Shown here one piece after another: positions 15,616 through 23,362 of a stretch of DNA of 47,988 nt. Below the pieces are notes generated by a model. It saw nothing but the letters and a program-made list of their open reading frames with translations, did no database searches and was not told where the DNA came from. A program made the translations under genes and the position numbers. Each line of letters opens with the position of its first letter. Positions within the stretch are counted from its first letter, which is position 1. The stretch spans positions 1 to 47,988 of the forward strand of contig CAJTOK010000027.1 of NCBI GenBank assembly GCA_910577825.1, given 5' to 3'. The DNA is from an uncultured Lachnospiraceae bacterium. GTDB taxonomy: Bacteria > Bacillota > Clostridia > Lachnospirales > Lachnospiraceae.

Positions 15616-16875
15616 TTATTTCAAATAATAAGCCTTTGCACCATGTTTAGGCAATTTAATATCTATTGAAGGAACATTATCTGTAATTTCTTCACCGCTC
15701 CAGAGTTCTTTTACACTGGCATTTTGTATTTCCACATCTTCAAAATTTAATGTAATATTACTGTCACTTTCCCCTGTATTAAATATTGCAATATAAATTC
15801 CTCCATCTGCACATGTACTTGTCCACAGTATATGTTCTGTACCATTAATTTCTTTTCTCCATACCTGGTGTGGATTTCTGGAATTTTTGTGCATATCCAT
15901 AATGTCTTTATTAGTTATAAGACTCATTGTAAAACTGTCAAATTTTGTCATTTCACCGCCTATCATAAGAGGTGAGCGGAAAACAGACCAGAGTGTAAGC
16001 ATTGTAATCTGTTCATCTTTTGTAAATTTTGTATAGTTAGAAGGGCCATAATCCTGGCGTATAGGGCCAATAGGGAGCATATCGGCATCTGGCCAGTGTC
16101 CTGCACCTGAATGTGTACACCATTTTTCTGTACGTTCAAACATATCATAAAGGGCATCCCATTTATCCCAGAAGTCATCTGTAATACGCCACATATTAGA
16201 AACCTGTTTATAGAGCTCTGCTTTTTCAAGAAGGGCAGGTCCCGGGGAAAGGCTTAAAACCATCTCCCTGCCACAGTTTCTAAGCGAATTACTTAAAAGT
16301 ATTAGTTCTGTTTCTTCATGTGGAAGTTCCCTTGCAATATCATCACACTTAATAAAATCGACGCCCCATGATGAATATAGTTCAAAAATGCTGTCATAAT
16401 ATTCCTTAGCACCTTCTTTGGAAGGGTCAACCCCGTACATATCAGTATTCCATGCACAAATGCTTGACATTTTAGCGATTTCACGTGCAGTCTTGTTGCT
16501 TCCTTTTATTTTAGTATTATTATGCACAGCCTGCCGTGGTATCCCACGCATAATGTGTATGCCAAATTTAAGCCCAAGTGAGTGTACATATTCTGCCAGT
16601 TCTGTAAATCCTTTTCCACCAGCTGATGAAGGAAAACGGTTCTCTGCAGGTACCAGTCTTGAATATTCATCCATGCAAAGCCTGGTGAAATTATTGTATT
16701 CATGGTTTTTGGCAGAAGGTTCATACCATTGTATATCAACAACAATATACTCCCATCCATATTCTTTAAGGTGTACTGCCATAAATTCTGCATTTTTCCT
16801 GACAGTATCTTCATCAACAGCAGCACCATAACAGTCCCAGCTGTTCCAGCCAAGGGGTGCTCTAAATTTATCCAT
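15616..16875 (-). CDS. Glycoside hydrolase family 27 alpha-galactosidase
   Basis: A 419-residue cytoplasmic enzyme (no signal peptide) of the GH27/clan D melibiase family, which releases terminal alpha-galactose from oligosaccharides such as raffinose or galactomannan fragments. The hallmark PLGWNSWDCYG is at residues 7-17 and VVDIQWYEP at 45-53. The nucleophile D178 is in DFIKCDD, the acid/base region is WRITDDFWD (D233/D234), and the conserved GHWPDADMLPIG is at 259-270. A short beta-rich C-terminal domain follows. The ATG at 16875 is chosen because GGAGGAG lies five bases upstream; a longer reading would start inside that site. No sugar transporter or regulator lies next to it, so it is an isolated catabolic gene. 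Other GH27 activities (isomalto-dextranase, alpha-N-acetylgalactosaminidase) cannot be excluded. Confidence 0.9.
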   Translation of the reverse strand: MDKFRAPLGWNSWDCYGAAVDEDTVRKNAEFMAVHLKEYGWEYIVVDIQWYEPSAKNHEYNNFTRLCMDEYSRLVPAENRFPSSAGGKGFTELAEYVHSLGLKFGIHIMRGIPRQAVHNNTKIKGSNKTAREIAKMSSICAWNTDMYGVDPSKEGAKEYYDSIFELYSSWGVDFIKCDDIARELPHEETELILLSNSLRNCGREMVLSLSPGPALLEKAELYKQVSNMWRITDDFWDKWDALYDMFERTEKWCTHSGAGHWPDADMLPIGPIRQDYGPSNYTKFTKDEQITMLTLWSVFRSPLMIGGEMTKFDSFTMSLITNKDIMDMHKNSRNPHQVWRKEINGTEHILWTSTCADGGIYIAIFNTGESDSNITLNFEDVEIQNASVKELWSGEEITDNVPSIDIKLPKHGAKAYYLK

Positions 16876-16890
16876 AATCTCCTCCATTCC

Positions 16891-16905
16891 GCGCTTTAGG
16901 AGCGC
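16891..16905. promoter_or_regulatory. Short hairpin before the alpha-galactosidase gene
   Basis: GCGCT-TTAGG-AGCGC is a perfect 5-bp inverted repeat next to the ribosome binding site on the minus strand, in otherwise AT-rich leader sequence. It may be an operator or an mRNA 5' stabiliser. No further support is visible. Confidence 0.35.
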
Positions 16906-17144
16906 ATATAATCTGAAAATTTTTAAATATAATTATATCACTATTGTTATTATTATACAATTATTTAATTTTTTTGTTTCCATATTTTTTAAATTTAATG
17001 GCTATAAGTATATAAATATGTTAAAATAATACCAGCTATAAATTATATCTGCCAGATGTTATATAATTGAAGAAAAGTGGCAGTATGGCACTGTTAAACT
17101 GGAAGTACAGGAAACAGGATAAAAGGAAAGGATAAGGAAAAAGT

Positions 17145-18053
17145 ATGAAGAAGATAATATTAAAAGCAAAAGACGGATACAGATTAAACCTGCATATTTT
17201 TGAAACAGAAGAAAGGAATACTGCAAAAGGTTATATACAAGTTATACATGGCATGGAGGAACACCAGGAGCGTTATGAAGATTTTATACATGTTCTGAAT
17301 AAAGCAGGTTATACGGTTATTTCGTCAGATATGAGAGGACACGGCAAGGGTGCACCAGAGCTTGGCTTTTTCAAGGAAAAAGATGGATATAAATATCTTC
17401 TTTCAGACCAGAAAAGAATAACAAATTATATTATGAAAAGGTTTAAAACAAGCAAGGTAATAATATTTGCACATTCAATGGGAACTATAATTGCACGTAA
17501 CCTTATGCAGAGCCAGTCATGGAATTATGGTAAAGTAATATTATCAGGGTATCCGTGCAGCCCGGGCATTGCCGCATTAAGTGCCGGGCTGGTTCTTACA
17601 GGAATTATAAGTAAAGTAAAAGGTGTAAGGTATTATTCAGAATTTATAGAAGATATTTCAGTTGGAAGCTTTAATAAAGGCATAGAAAACCCGCAGACAG
17701 GATTTGACTGGCTTAGTGTTAATAAAGATAATATCCAGGCTTATATTAATGACCCATACTGTGGGCATGGATTTAAAGTTTCAGCTTTTAATGATTTATT
17801 CCATTTATCTAAAAACATGGCGGAAACCTGGAGATATAAAAATGTTAATAAAGAACTTCCGGTGCTTGCAATAAGAGGGGCAGAAGATGCTTCAACAGGC
17901 CTGGATAAAGGAAGCCAGGCAAGTATAAAAATTTTAAAATCAGCAGGATTTAGAAATATCAGGGAGATTATTTACCAGAATATGAGACATGAGATTTTAA
18001 ATGAAGCAAAAAAGGAAAAGGTATACAGGGATGTTGTGGAATTTCTTGGATAA
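17145..18053 (+). CDS. Alpha/beta hydrolase (serine aminopeptidase S33 / monoacylglycerol lipase-like)
   Basis: A 302-residue soluble hydrolase. The oxyanion strand VIHGMEEH is at 33-40, the family motif SSDMRGHGKG at 60-69, and the nucleophile S111 lies in IFAHSMGTI. The acid is probably the aspartate in RGAEDASTG, and the histidine is H293-like in NMRHEILNE near the C-terminus. This pattern is that of Hydrolase_4 lysophospholipase/monoacylglycerol lipase-like enzymes, where the substrate varies widely. AAGGAAAGG precedes the ATG. Its 3' end overlaps the EamA transporter frame, so the pair is probably one operon. Confidence 0.85.
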   Translation: MKKIILKAKDGYRLNLHIFETEERNTAKGYIQVIHGMEEHQERYEDFIHVLNKAGYTVISSDMRGHGKGAPELGFFKEKDGYKYLLSDQKRITNYIMKRFKTSKVIIFAHSMGTIIARNLMQSQSWNYGKVILSGYPCSPGIAALSAGLVLTGIISKVKGVRYYSEFIEDISVGSFNKGIENPQTGFDWLSVNKDNIQAYINDPYCGHGFKVSAFNDLFHLSKNMAETWRYKNVNKELPVLAIRGAEDASTGLDKGSQASIKILKSAGFRNIREIIYQNMRHEILNEAKKEKVYRDVVEFLG

Positions 18054-19038
18054 ATTACAAAATGCGGATAAAAAGAATAAAGAAAATATTTTTAAAAATC
18101 CAGTGGCTGTTACATTTCTTGCCCTTACCTGCTGTGCATTATGGGGAAGTGCATTTCCATGTGTTAAAATTGGATATAAAATGTTTAAGATAACAGACAC
18201 TGGCAGCCAGATACTTTTTGCCGGATACCGTTTCTTTCTTGCAGGGATTATGGCACTGGTGCTTTCAAGTATTATGCAGCATGGATTCCTTAAAATAAAA
18301 AGTTCTTCTATTCCATATATTGCCGGGCAGGGGCTTTTACAGACAACATTACAATATATATTTTTCTATATAGGGATGGCAAATACAACAGGCTCTAAGG
18401 GTTCAGTAATAAATGCGTCAAATGTATTTTTTTCAATTATAACAGCCCATTTTTTTCTTAAAAATGAGAAAATAACTATAAGAAAAACCATAGGCTGTAT
18501 TATAGGTTTTGCAGGTGTTATCCTTGTAAACCTTAAACCTGGCGGGGCTGGAATGGGCTTTTCTTTTAAGGGGGAGGGAATGGTTTTATTATGTTCAGCA
18601 GCTTATGGCATAAGTTCCGTTACACTTAAAAAAATATCGGAAAAAGAAAGCCCGGCAGCAATTACAGCATACCAGCTTTTATCAGGAGGTGCAGTATTAA
18701 TAATTACAGGTTTTCTGGCAGGAGGCAGGATAGAAGGCTTTACAATACGGCCACTGGGGCTTCTTGTATATATGGCATTGCTTTCAACAGTGGCTTTCAG
18801 CATATGGGCAGAACTTTTAAAATATAATCCTGTAGGGAAAATTTCTGTTTACAGTTTTTCAATCCCTGTATTCGGAGTAGCATTTTCTGCAATATTTTTA
18901 AATGAACATATAATATCATTACAAAATCTTGCTGCACTGGTACTGGCAAGCCTTGGGATATTAATAGTAAATTATAACAGTAGTTACAGGCCTGGCAGTA
19001 TAATAAAGGCATCAAAACAGAAAGGATTAAAATTATAA
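18031..19038 (+). CDS. DMT family transporter (EamA domain)
   Basis: A roughly 335-residue membrane protein with ten predicted helices in two EamA repeats, the layout of drug/metabolite exporters. The first helix carries CALWGSAFPCVKIGYK, the family's typical first-helix start. The start is uncertain: the ATG at 18031 has AAAAGGAAAAGG about ten bases upstream, while the longer ATG at 18001 has only a weak GAG. Either way it overlaps the hydrolase gene and is coupled to it. The hydrolase-exporter pairing suggests release or export of a small product, but the substrate is not readable. Confidence 0.85.
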   Translation: MLWNFLDKLQNADKKNKENIFKNPVAVTFLALTCCALWGSAFPCVKIGYKMFKITDTGSQILFAGYRFFLAGIMALVLSSIMQHGFLKIKSSSIPYIAGQGLLQTTLQYIFFYIGMANTTGSKGSVINASNVFFSIITAHFFLKNEKITIRKTIGCIIGFAGVILVNLKPGGAGMGFSFKGEGMVLLCSAAYGISSVTLKKISEKESPAAITAYQLLSGGAVLIITGFLAGGRIEGFTIRPLGLLVYMALLSTVAFSIWAELLKYNPVGKISVYSFSIPVFGVAFSAIFLNEHIISLQNLAALVLASLGILIVNYNSSYRPGSIIKASKQKGLKL

Positions 19039-19041
19039 AAT

Positions 19042-19480
19042 ATGTCAAGAAAAATACAGGATTTAAAACCAGACACAGTTGTAAAAAATTACTGGAGGAA
19101 TAATGAACAGTTTGCAGATTTTTTTAATGCAGTGCTGTTTAATGGTGAGCAGGTAATAAAACCAGAGGAACTTGAGGATGTGGATACAGAGGAGTCTTCG
19201 GTGCTGGAACACAGGAAATATTCAGAAAGCAGCAGGTGCAGCAAACTGTGTTATAGATTATAATAATATTAACAAGGAGGGCAATGTTGATATGTGTACT
19301 GTATTTGAAAAAACAAGGGAAGAAGGAAGAATAGAAGGAATGGCAGAGGGAATTATTGTGGCAGGGCTGGAGTATGGGGCTTCTGAAGAGAATATTCTGG
19401 AAAAGCTGCAAAGCAAATTAAATATATCTTTGCAGAAGGCGCAGGAATATCTGGACAGGTTTATGGAACATACAATATAA
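19042..19480 (+). pseudogene. Rpn family recombination-promoting nuclease/putative transposase, internally deleted
   Basis: Two pieces of one gene. The first (19042-19263) begins with the family's usual N-terminus (KPDTVVKNYWRNNEQFADFFNAVL, then PEELEDVDTEESSVLEHR). It then runs out of frame into a stop. The second piece, in another frame from about 19210, reads AAGAANCVIDYNN, then VDMCTVFEKTREEGRIEG, and ends ILEKLQSKLNISLQKAQEYLDRF, the standard C-terminus of these proteins. The PD-(D/E)xK nuclease core of about 150-200 residues is missing, and the join changes the frame. Such proteins are abundant in Lachnospiraceae. It is inactive as a nuclease, although the C-terminal 60 residues could still be translated from the ATG in VDMC. 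Confidence 0.8.
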
Positions 19481-19537
19481 AATAAATACAGCGTTGCTGG
19501 TATTACTTTATGGGGAAAACAGGGTAATCTTTAAGAG

Positions 19538-19566
19538 AAGTTTATAAGAAGTTTAAGAAAAGTTTA
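19538..19566 (+). repeat. Three AAGTTTA direct repeats with exact 11-bp spacing
   Basis: AAGTTTA starts at 19538, 19549 and 19560, each followed by four A/T/G bases. A 7+4 unit repeated every 11 bp is the classical layout of OmpR/PhoB-family response-regulator boxes. The block ends 16 bases before the -35 of the radical SAM operon promoter, an activator position. The binding protein is not in the window. Confidence 0.6.
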
Positions 19567-19582
19567 ATTATTGCAAAATTAG

Positions 19583-19609
19583 TTGATTTTACCATTTTTT
19601 TAGTATAAT
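19583..19609 (+). promoter_or_regulatory. Promoter of the radical SAM/ABC/peptide operon
   Basis: TTGATT (19583-19588) and TATAAT (19604-19609) are separated by 15 bases, shorter than the ideal 17, which fits a promoter that needs an activator. The phased AAGTTTA repeats lie just upstream. The expected start is near 19616, leaving a leader of about 20 bases to the ribosome binding site AAGGGGGA. Confidence 0.6.
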
Positions 19610-19637
19610 ATCAAATGTGTAAATAAGGGGGATTAAT

Positions 19638-20960
19638 ATGGTTAATGGTGAAAAACTAAAATGCAGTTATTATAATTTTATTCTTGAACAGGCAGATAAA
19701 AGCTGTATTTTATATAATTCTTTATCTGGTGTAATTATTTCTGTAACAGGGGAAGAACTGGAAAGAATAAGGAAGATATTAGGGAGTAAGGAGATTTTTT
19801 ATAATAAAAATGATGATGTAATTAATGTTTTATATGAAAAAGGGGTTCTTGTTGAAGCAGACAGGGATGAACTGGAATATTTACAGTTTTTGTACGGGCA
19901 GGAAGTTGTAAAAAATAATGTGCTTTCCCTTATGTTAATTACTACAAGACAATGCAACCTGCGTTGTGTATACTGCTATGAGAAACATGAAAACCTTGCA
20001 ATGGATGAAAGTGTTTATAAAAGTATTGGTTTATATATTGGAAATTCTTTAAAAGAGCATAAATATGCAGGAATTAATATTACATTATTTGGTGGTGAGC
20101 CTTTTATTGAATACAATAATGTAATAAAATTTCTTGAAGATGTAAACAGGATTTGTGAAAAATATAATGTGCCATTTTGGGCAGGTGCTACAAGCAATGG
20201 GGCATTAATTACACCGGGACGTTTTGAAAAATTATATAGCCTTGGTGTGTCTTATTACCAGATTACAATAGATGGCATGGAGGATACACATGATTTATAC
20301 CGTAGAAGTGCAGACGGCAGGGGCAGTTTTAAAAAGATTGTAGAAAACCTTAAATATATGGACAGTACAGATTATGACTTTGAAGTTACAGTCAGGACTA
20401 ATTTTAATAAAGAGATTTTTGCTAATGCAAAAGAATTTTACCAGTTTATTGCAAATAATTTTGGCAGCAGGTTTCATGTATATTATGAGGGAATTAAAAA
20501 ACTTGGCGGCAGTAATGATGAAAGCTTAGATGTACTTGATAAAAATGAAGTTTCAGAAAACTCTGTAGACATTGCAGCATATATAAGGGAACTTGGAATT
20601 AAAAATGATGTTATAGATGAAATGACACTGCCTTTTAGCAGGGTATGTTATGCCACAAAACATAATGACTATTTAATAGATTATGATGGAAGTGTTTTAA
20701 AATGTACATTATCACTTGATGATGATTTAAATAAAATTGGAAAATTACATAAAGATGGTACTATGGAAATTGATGATTATAAACATGCAAAATGGGTGGG
20801 CAAAAAGACACAGCTGGAAGACCAGTGTAAACAGTGCCGTGTCCTTCCGCTTTGTTATGGCGGCAGGTGCGTCAACGGGCTTGTACATGGCGGAAGTTTT
20901 TGGTGTGACAGGAAATTGCAGGAGCAGGAGCTTGCAGGTTTGGTTGCATATAATTTATAA
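19638..20960 (+). CDS. Radical SAM/SPASM peptide-modifying enzyme
   Basis: A 440-residue maturase. An N-terminal domain of about 90 residues (YYNFILEQADKSCILYNSLSG type) resembles the peptide-recognition part of sactipeptide/ranthipeptide enzymes. The radical SAM core has C106-x3-C110-x2-C113 in TTRQCNLRCVYCYE and the GGEP motif at 152-155. The SPASM domain is complete: C337-x13-G-x4-C356, then C397-x2-C400-x5-C406-x4-C411 and C423, enough for two auxiliary Fe-S clusters. The x4 spacing in CYGGRC is one residue longer than the usual CxGGC. The next genes are an ABC exporter and an eight-cysteine mini-protein, so the expected job is cross-linking that peptide (thioether or related bond). The family assignment is firm; the reaction is inferred. 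Confidence 0.88.
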   Translation: MVNGEKLKCSYYNFILEQADKSCILYNSLSGVIISVTGEELERIRKILGSKEIFYNKNDDVINVLYEKGVLVEADRDELEYLQFLYGQEVVKNNVLSLMLITTRQCNLRCVYCYEKHENLAMDESVYKSIGLYIGNSLKEHKYAGINITLFGGEPFIEYNNVIKFLEDVNRICEKYNVPFWAGATSNGALITPGRFEKLYSLGVSYYQITIDGMEDTHDLYRRSADGRGSFKKIVENLKYMDSTDYDFEVTVRTNFNKEIFANAKEFYQFIANNFGSRFHVYYEGIKKLGGSNDESLDVLDKNEVSENSVDIAAYIRELGIKNDVIDEMTLPFSRVCYATKHNDYLIDYDGSVLKCTLSLDDDLNKIGKLHKDGTMEIDDYKHAKWVGKKTQLEDQCKQCRVLPLCYGGRCVNGLVHGGSFWCDRKLQEQELAGLVAYNL

Positions 20961-20971
20961 ATGGTGGCAGT

Positions 20972-22780
20972 ATGGTTAAATCTATAAAAAATGACCTTTA
21001 TTTTTTAAAATATGTATTTAATTTCAGCAGGGCTTATGTATTAGGAGAAGCAATAACTGCCATAATAAACGGGCTTATGCCGCTTTTAGATATTATTATG
21101 CCTAAGCTTTTAGTGGATGGTTTTATTTACAGGATTTCTTTCCGGCAAATTGTTTTTTATATAATGGTTTATGTAATATTGCAGTTTACTGGTTCTTTTA
21201 TAACCACATTTATAACAGAGCGTTATATTAATTTAAACGGGCATATTTATTCAATGTATTTTCTGTTTATGATTAACCATAAAAAAACAGAACTTGGCAT
21301 GGCACAGCTTGATGACCCGGAAATACACCAGAAAGCAGCACTTGCAGAAGATATAATATATAAAGGGATTGGCATTGATTTAATAGATAATTTTTTCACT
21401 GCTGTTACAAGCATAGTATCAATTACTGCAACTGCAATAGTCCTTGTACACGCAAATGCTTTTCTGCTTTTTGTCATTCTGGTTTTTGCAGTTTTTTCTG
21501 TAATTTCAAATTTAAAAATGGAGAACTGGCAGCTTGGGCAGAGAGAGGAAAATATTTATCTTACAAGGGTTTTAAATTATTATATTGATATTATGAGGGA
21601 TAAGTCATGTACAAAAGAAATGAGGCTTTATGGATTTGCTTCATGGCTTGTGGATAAGTATAATAAAACGCTGGAAGTTTTGCGTATAAGGCTTAAAAAA
21701 TTATATAATAAAAGCCTGCAGATTACAACAATAAGAATTATTCTTGAAAATTTAAAAAGCAATGGGATTTATCTATATCTTGCATGGCTTGCTTATAAAG
21801 GAAAAATTTCAATAGGGGGGTTTTCACAATATTTTAATGCTGCAAGCCAGTTTTCAGAAAGCGTTTTAGAATTTGCCAGTTTTTTTATGGATTTAAATAT
21901 TAATGGGAAATATATTAGCAGTTTTAAGGATTTTATGGATTTACAGCCAGAAAATTATAAAGAATACAGCACTATAAATAAAGAAAAATTTGACAAGGCA
22001 GTAAAAGCACCATTAAAACTTTCAATGTCAAATATAGATTTTAAATATAAGGGAATGGACAGGCTTGTATTAAATAATATAAATTATACATTTGAACAGG
22101 GAAAAGTTTATGTTATTGCTGGTGAAAACGGTGCAGGAAAAACTACAATGGTGCAGCTTTTAAGCCATCTTTATAATCCATGCAGTGGTGAAATCCTTTT
22201 AAATGGGGTAAATATAAATACTTTTAATGATAAAGATTATAAGAGCCTTTTTAGTATTGTATTCCAGGACTTTAAATACTTTGCATTTACAATAGGTGAA
22301 AATGTGGCACTGGATAAATATAACAGGGAGAACCAGGATACCAGGCAGGAAATTAAAAAAGCATTAAAAACTGCAGGTCTTGGAAAAAGGGTAAAATCAC
22401 TGGAAAAAGGAATTGATACTAACCTTGGTAAAATATTTTATAATGACGGGGTGGTGCTTTCAGGTGGTGAAAACCAGAAACTTGCATTTGCAAGGGCAGT
22501 TTTCCATAAGCCGGATATACTTGTGCTTGATGAACCTTCTTCAGCACTTGACCCTGTAGCAGAAGATAAGCTTTTAAGGTCTTTCCAGGAAATAGCAGAA
22601 GATAAAATTGTGATTTATATTTCACATAGGTTAAGTTCTGCAGTCCTTGCAGATGAAGTATTATTTCTTAAGGATGGAAAACTGTGTGAAAGTGGTACAC
22701 ACCATGAACTTATAAAAAAGAATGGTGAATATGCAAGGTATTATAATACACAGGCAAAATACTATACATCATGCCCGTAA
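20972..22780 (+). CDS. ABC transporter, fused membrane and ATP-binding domains (peptide exporter)
   Basis: A 602-residue half-transporter of the exporter class. The first ~320 residues hold about six membrane helices. The C-terminal ~240 residues are a full ATPase: Walker A GENGAGKTT, Q-loop VFQDFKYFAF, signature LSGGENQKLA, Walker B ILVLDEPSSALDP and the switch histidine in YISHRLSS. No N-terminal C39 peptidase is present, so it does not cut a GG leader itself. It starts 11 bases after the radical SAM gene stop, overlapping no other gene, and is followed by the Cys-rich peptide gene. In this context it most likely exports the modified peptide or gives immunity to it. Confidence 0.88.
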   Translation: MVKSIKNDLYFLKYVFNFSRAYVLGEAITAIINGLMPLLDIIMPKLLVDGFIYRISFRQIVFYIMVYVILQFTGSFITTFITERYINLNGHIYSMYFLFMINHKKTELGMAQLDDPEIHQKAALAEDIIYKGIGIDLIDNFFTAVTSIVSITATAIVLVHANAFLLFVILVFAVFSVISNLKMENWQLGQREENIYLTRVLNYYIDIMRDKSCTKEMRLYGFASWLVDKYNKTLEVLRIRLKKLYNKSLQITTIRIILENLKSNGIYLYLAWLAYKGKISIGGFSQYFNAASQFSESVLEFASFFMDLNINGKYISSFKDFMDLQPENYKEYSTINKEKFDKAVKAPLKLSMSNIDFKYKGMDRLVLNNINYTFEQGKVYVIAGENGAGKTTMVQLLSHLYNPCSGEILLNGVNINTFNDKDYKSLFSIVFQDFKYFAFTIGENVALDKYNRENQDTRQEIKKALKTAGLGKRVKSLEKGIDTNLGKIFYNDGVVLSGGENQKLAFARAVFHKPDILVLDEPSSALDPVAEDKLLRSFQEIAEDKIVIYISHRLSSAVLADEVLFLKDGKLCESGTHHELIKKNGEYARYYNTQAKYYTSCP

Positions 22781-22807
22781 ACAGGCGGGAAAAGTGTTTA
22801 TGGGCAT
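22771..22807 (+). promoter_or_regulatory. Intercistronic hairpin before the Cys-rich peptide gene
   Basis: ATGCCCGTAAACA (22771-22783) pairs with TGTTTATGGGCAT (22795-22807) over 13 bp with one G-U pair; the loop is 11 bases. It spans the exporter stop codon and has no T tract after it, so it is not an ordinary terminator. It could be a processing or stability element that raises peptide mRNA over enzyme mRNA. It lies 23 bases before the strong ribosome binding site GGGGGGAGGTG. Confidence 0.65.
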
Positions 22808-22845
22808 CAGGATATTAAATATTATATGGGGGGAGGTGTATAAAT

Positions 22846-23013
22846 ATGAAAATTATAAGGGATGCTGCCAAATCAAAGAAAAAACACAATAAGAATGGCA
22901 CGGGATGTGGCTGTGGATGTAAAAACGGTGCAGGATGCAGCTGTGGTACATCATTAACTGGCAAAAAGAAGCCAGGACGTAAAAATGGCACAGGATGCGG
23001 ATGTGGATGTTAA
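22846..23013 (+). CDS. Cys-rich repeat peptide, candidate RiPP precursor
   Basis: A 55-codon gene. A short basic leader-like part (MKIIRDAAKSKKKHNK) is followed by three copies of a KNG(T/A)GC(G/S)C unit at residues 16-25, 26-34 and 46-55. Copies one and three are identical (KNGTGCGCGC); copy two ends CSCG. A linker with KKKPGR joins copies two and three. All eight cysteines (21, 23, 25, 31, 33, 51, 53, 55) lie in the repeats, and the protein ends on the last one. GGGGGGAGGTG gives an exceptionally strong ribosome binding site about eight bases before the ATG. It is the last gene after a radical SAM/SPASM enzyme and an exporter and is closed by a terminator. I cannot match it to a named family. 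A metal-binding peptide is the alternative to a cross-linked RiPP. Confidence 0.8.
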   Translation: MKIIRDAAKSKKKHNKNGTGCGCGCKNGAGCSCGTSLTGKKKPGRKNGTGCGCGC

Positions 23014-23058
23014 AAATTTTTAGTGTGAAAAAATGTAAATAATAAAAATGAGGTAAAC

Positions 23059-23105
23059 AGCTTCTGGTTATATAAATTATTATATGTAACCAGAAGCTTA
23101 TTTTG
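23059..23105 (+). terminator. Terminator of the peptide operon
   Basis: A 12-bp perfect stem (AGCTTCTGGTTA 23059-23070, TAACCAGAAGCT 23087-23098) is followed by TATTTTGTATTT. It closes the radical SAM/ABC/peptide unit about 45 bases after the peptide stop. Confidence 0.85.
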
Positions 23106-23122
23106 TATTTAAATAAAGTTTA

Positions 23123-23151
23123 TTGCTAAAGGGCTTTTTTTCTGTTAGAAT
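23123..23151 (+). promoter_or_regulatory. Promoter of the small membrane protein/SPFH operon
   Basis: TTGCTA (23123-23128), a 17-base spacer, and TAGAAT (23146-23151) with a TG one base upstream (extended -10). Transcription would start near 23158, 43 bases before the first ATG. Confidence 0.65.
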
Positions 23152-23200
23152 AATATTAATCTTTAAACAGCCATATAAAATAATTTGAAAGGCGGTAAAT

Positions 23201-23362
23201 ATGAACCCTGTATTATGGATATTAGTGTTATTGGCGGCAGTTTTATTATGGTTTATAATTTCTTTTATCTTTGTCCCGCTTGGCAGGTTTGTGTTGAGAA
23301 AGTGGGATAATGTAATGGGGATTTTAAATGATGGTGAGGAAAAGGAGGATGGGCATGAGTAA
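23201..23362 (+). CDS. Small single-pass membrane protein
   Basis: A 53-codon gene. Residues 4-26 are one hydrophobic helix (WILVLLAAVLLWFIISFIFV), followed by a basic patch (RFVLRKW) and an acidic tail (NDGEEKEDGHE). GGCGGTAA precedes the ATG. Its last eight bases overlap the start of the SPFH gene, and its tail codons carry that gene's ribosome binding site AAAGGAGG, so translation is coupled. Not recognised as a named family. Its position suggests a partner of the SPFH protein in the membrane, much as small NfeD-like partners accompany flotillins, but it is far smaller than NfeD. Confidence 0.7.
   Translation: MNPVLWILVLLAAVLLWFIISFIFVPLGRFVLRKWDNVMGILNDGEEKEDGHE

Noticed and set aside
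17997..18200. Minus-strand 67-codon frame at the hydrolase/EamA junction
   Set aside because: Covered by two overlapping plus-strand genes with good family matches; hydrophobic reverse reading of a transporter start.
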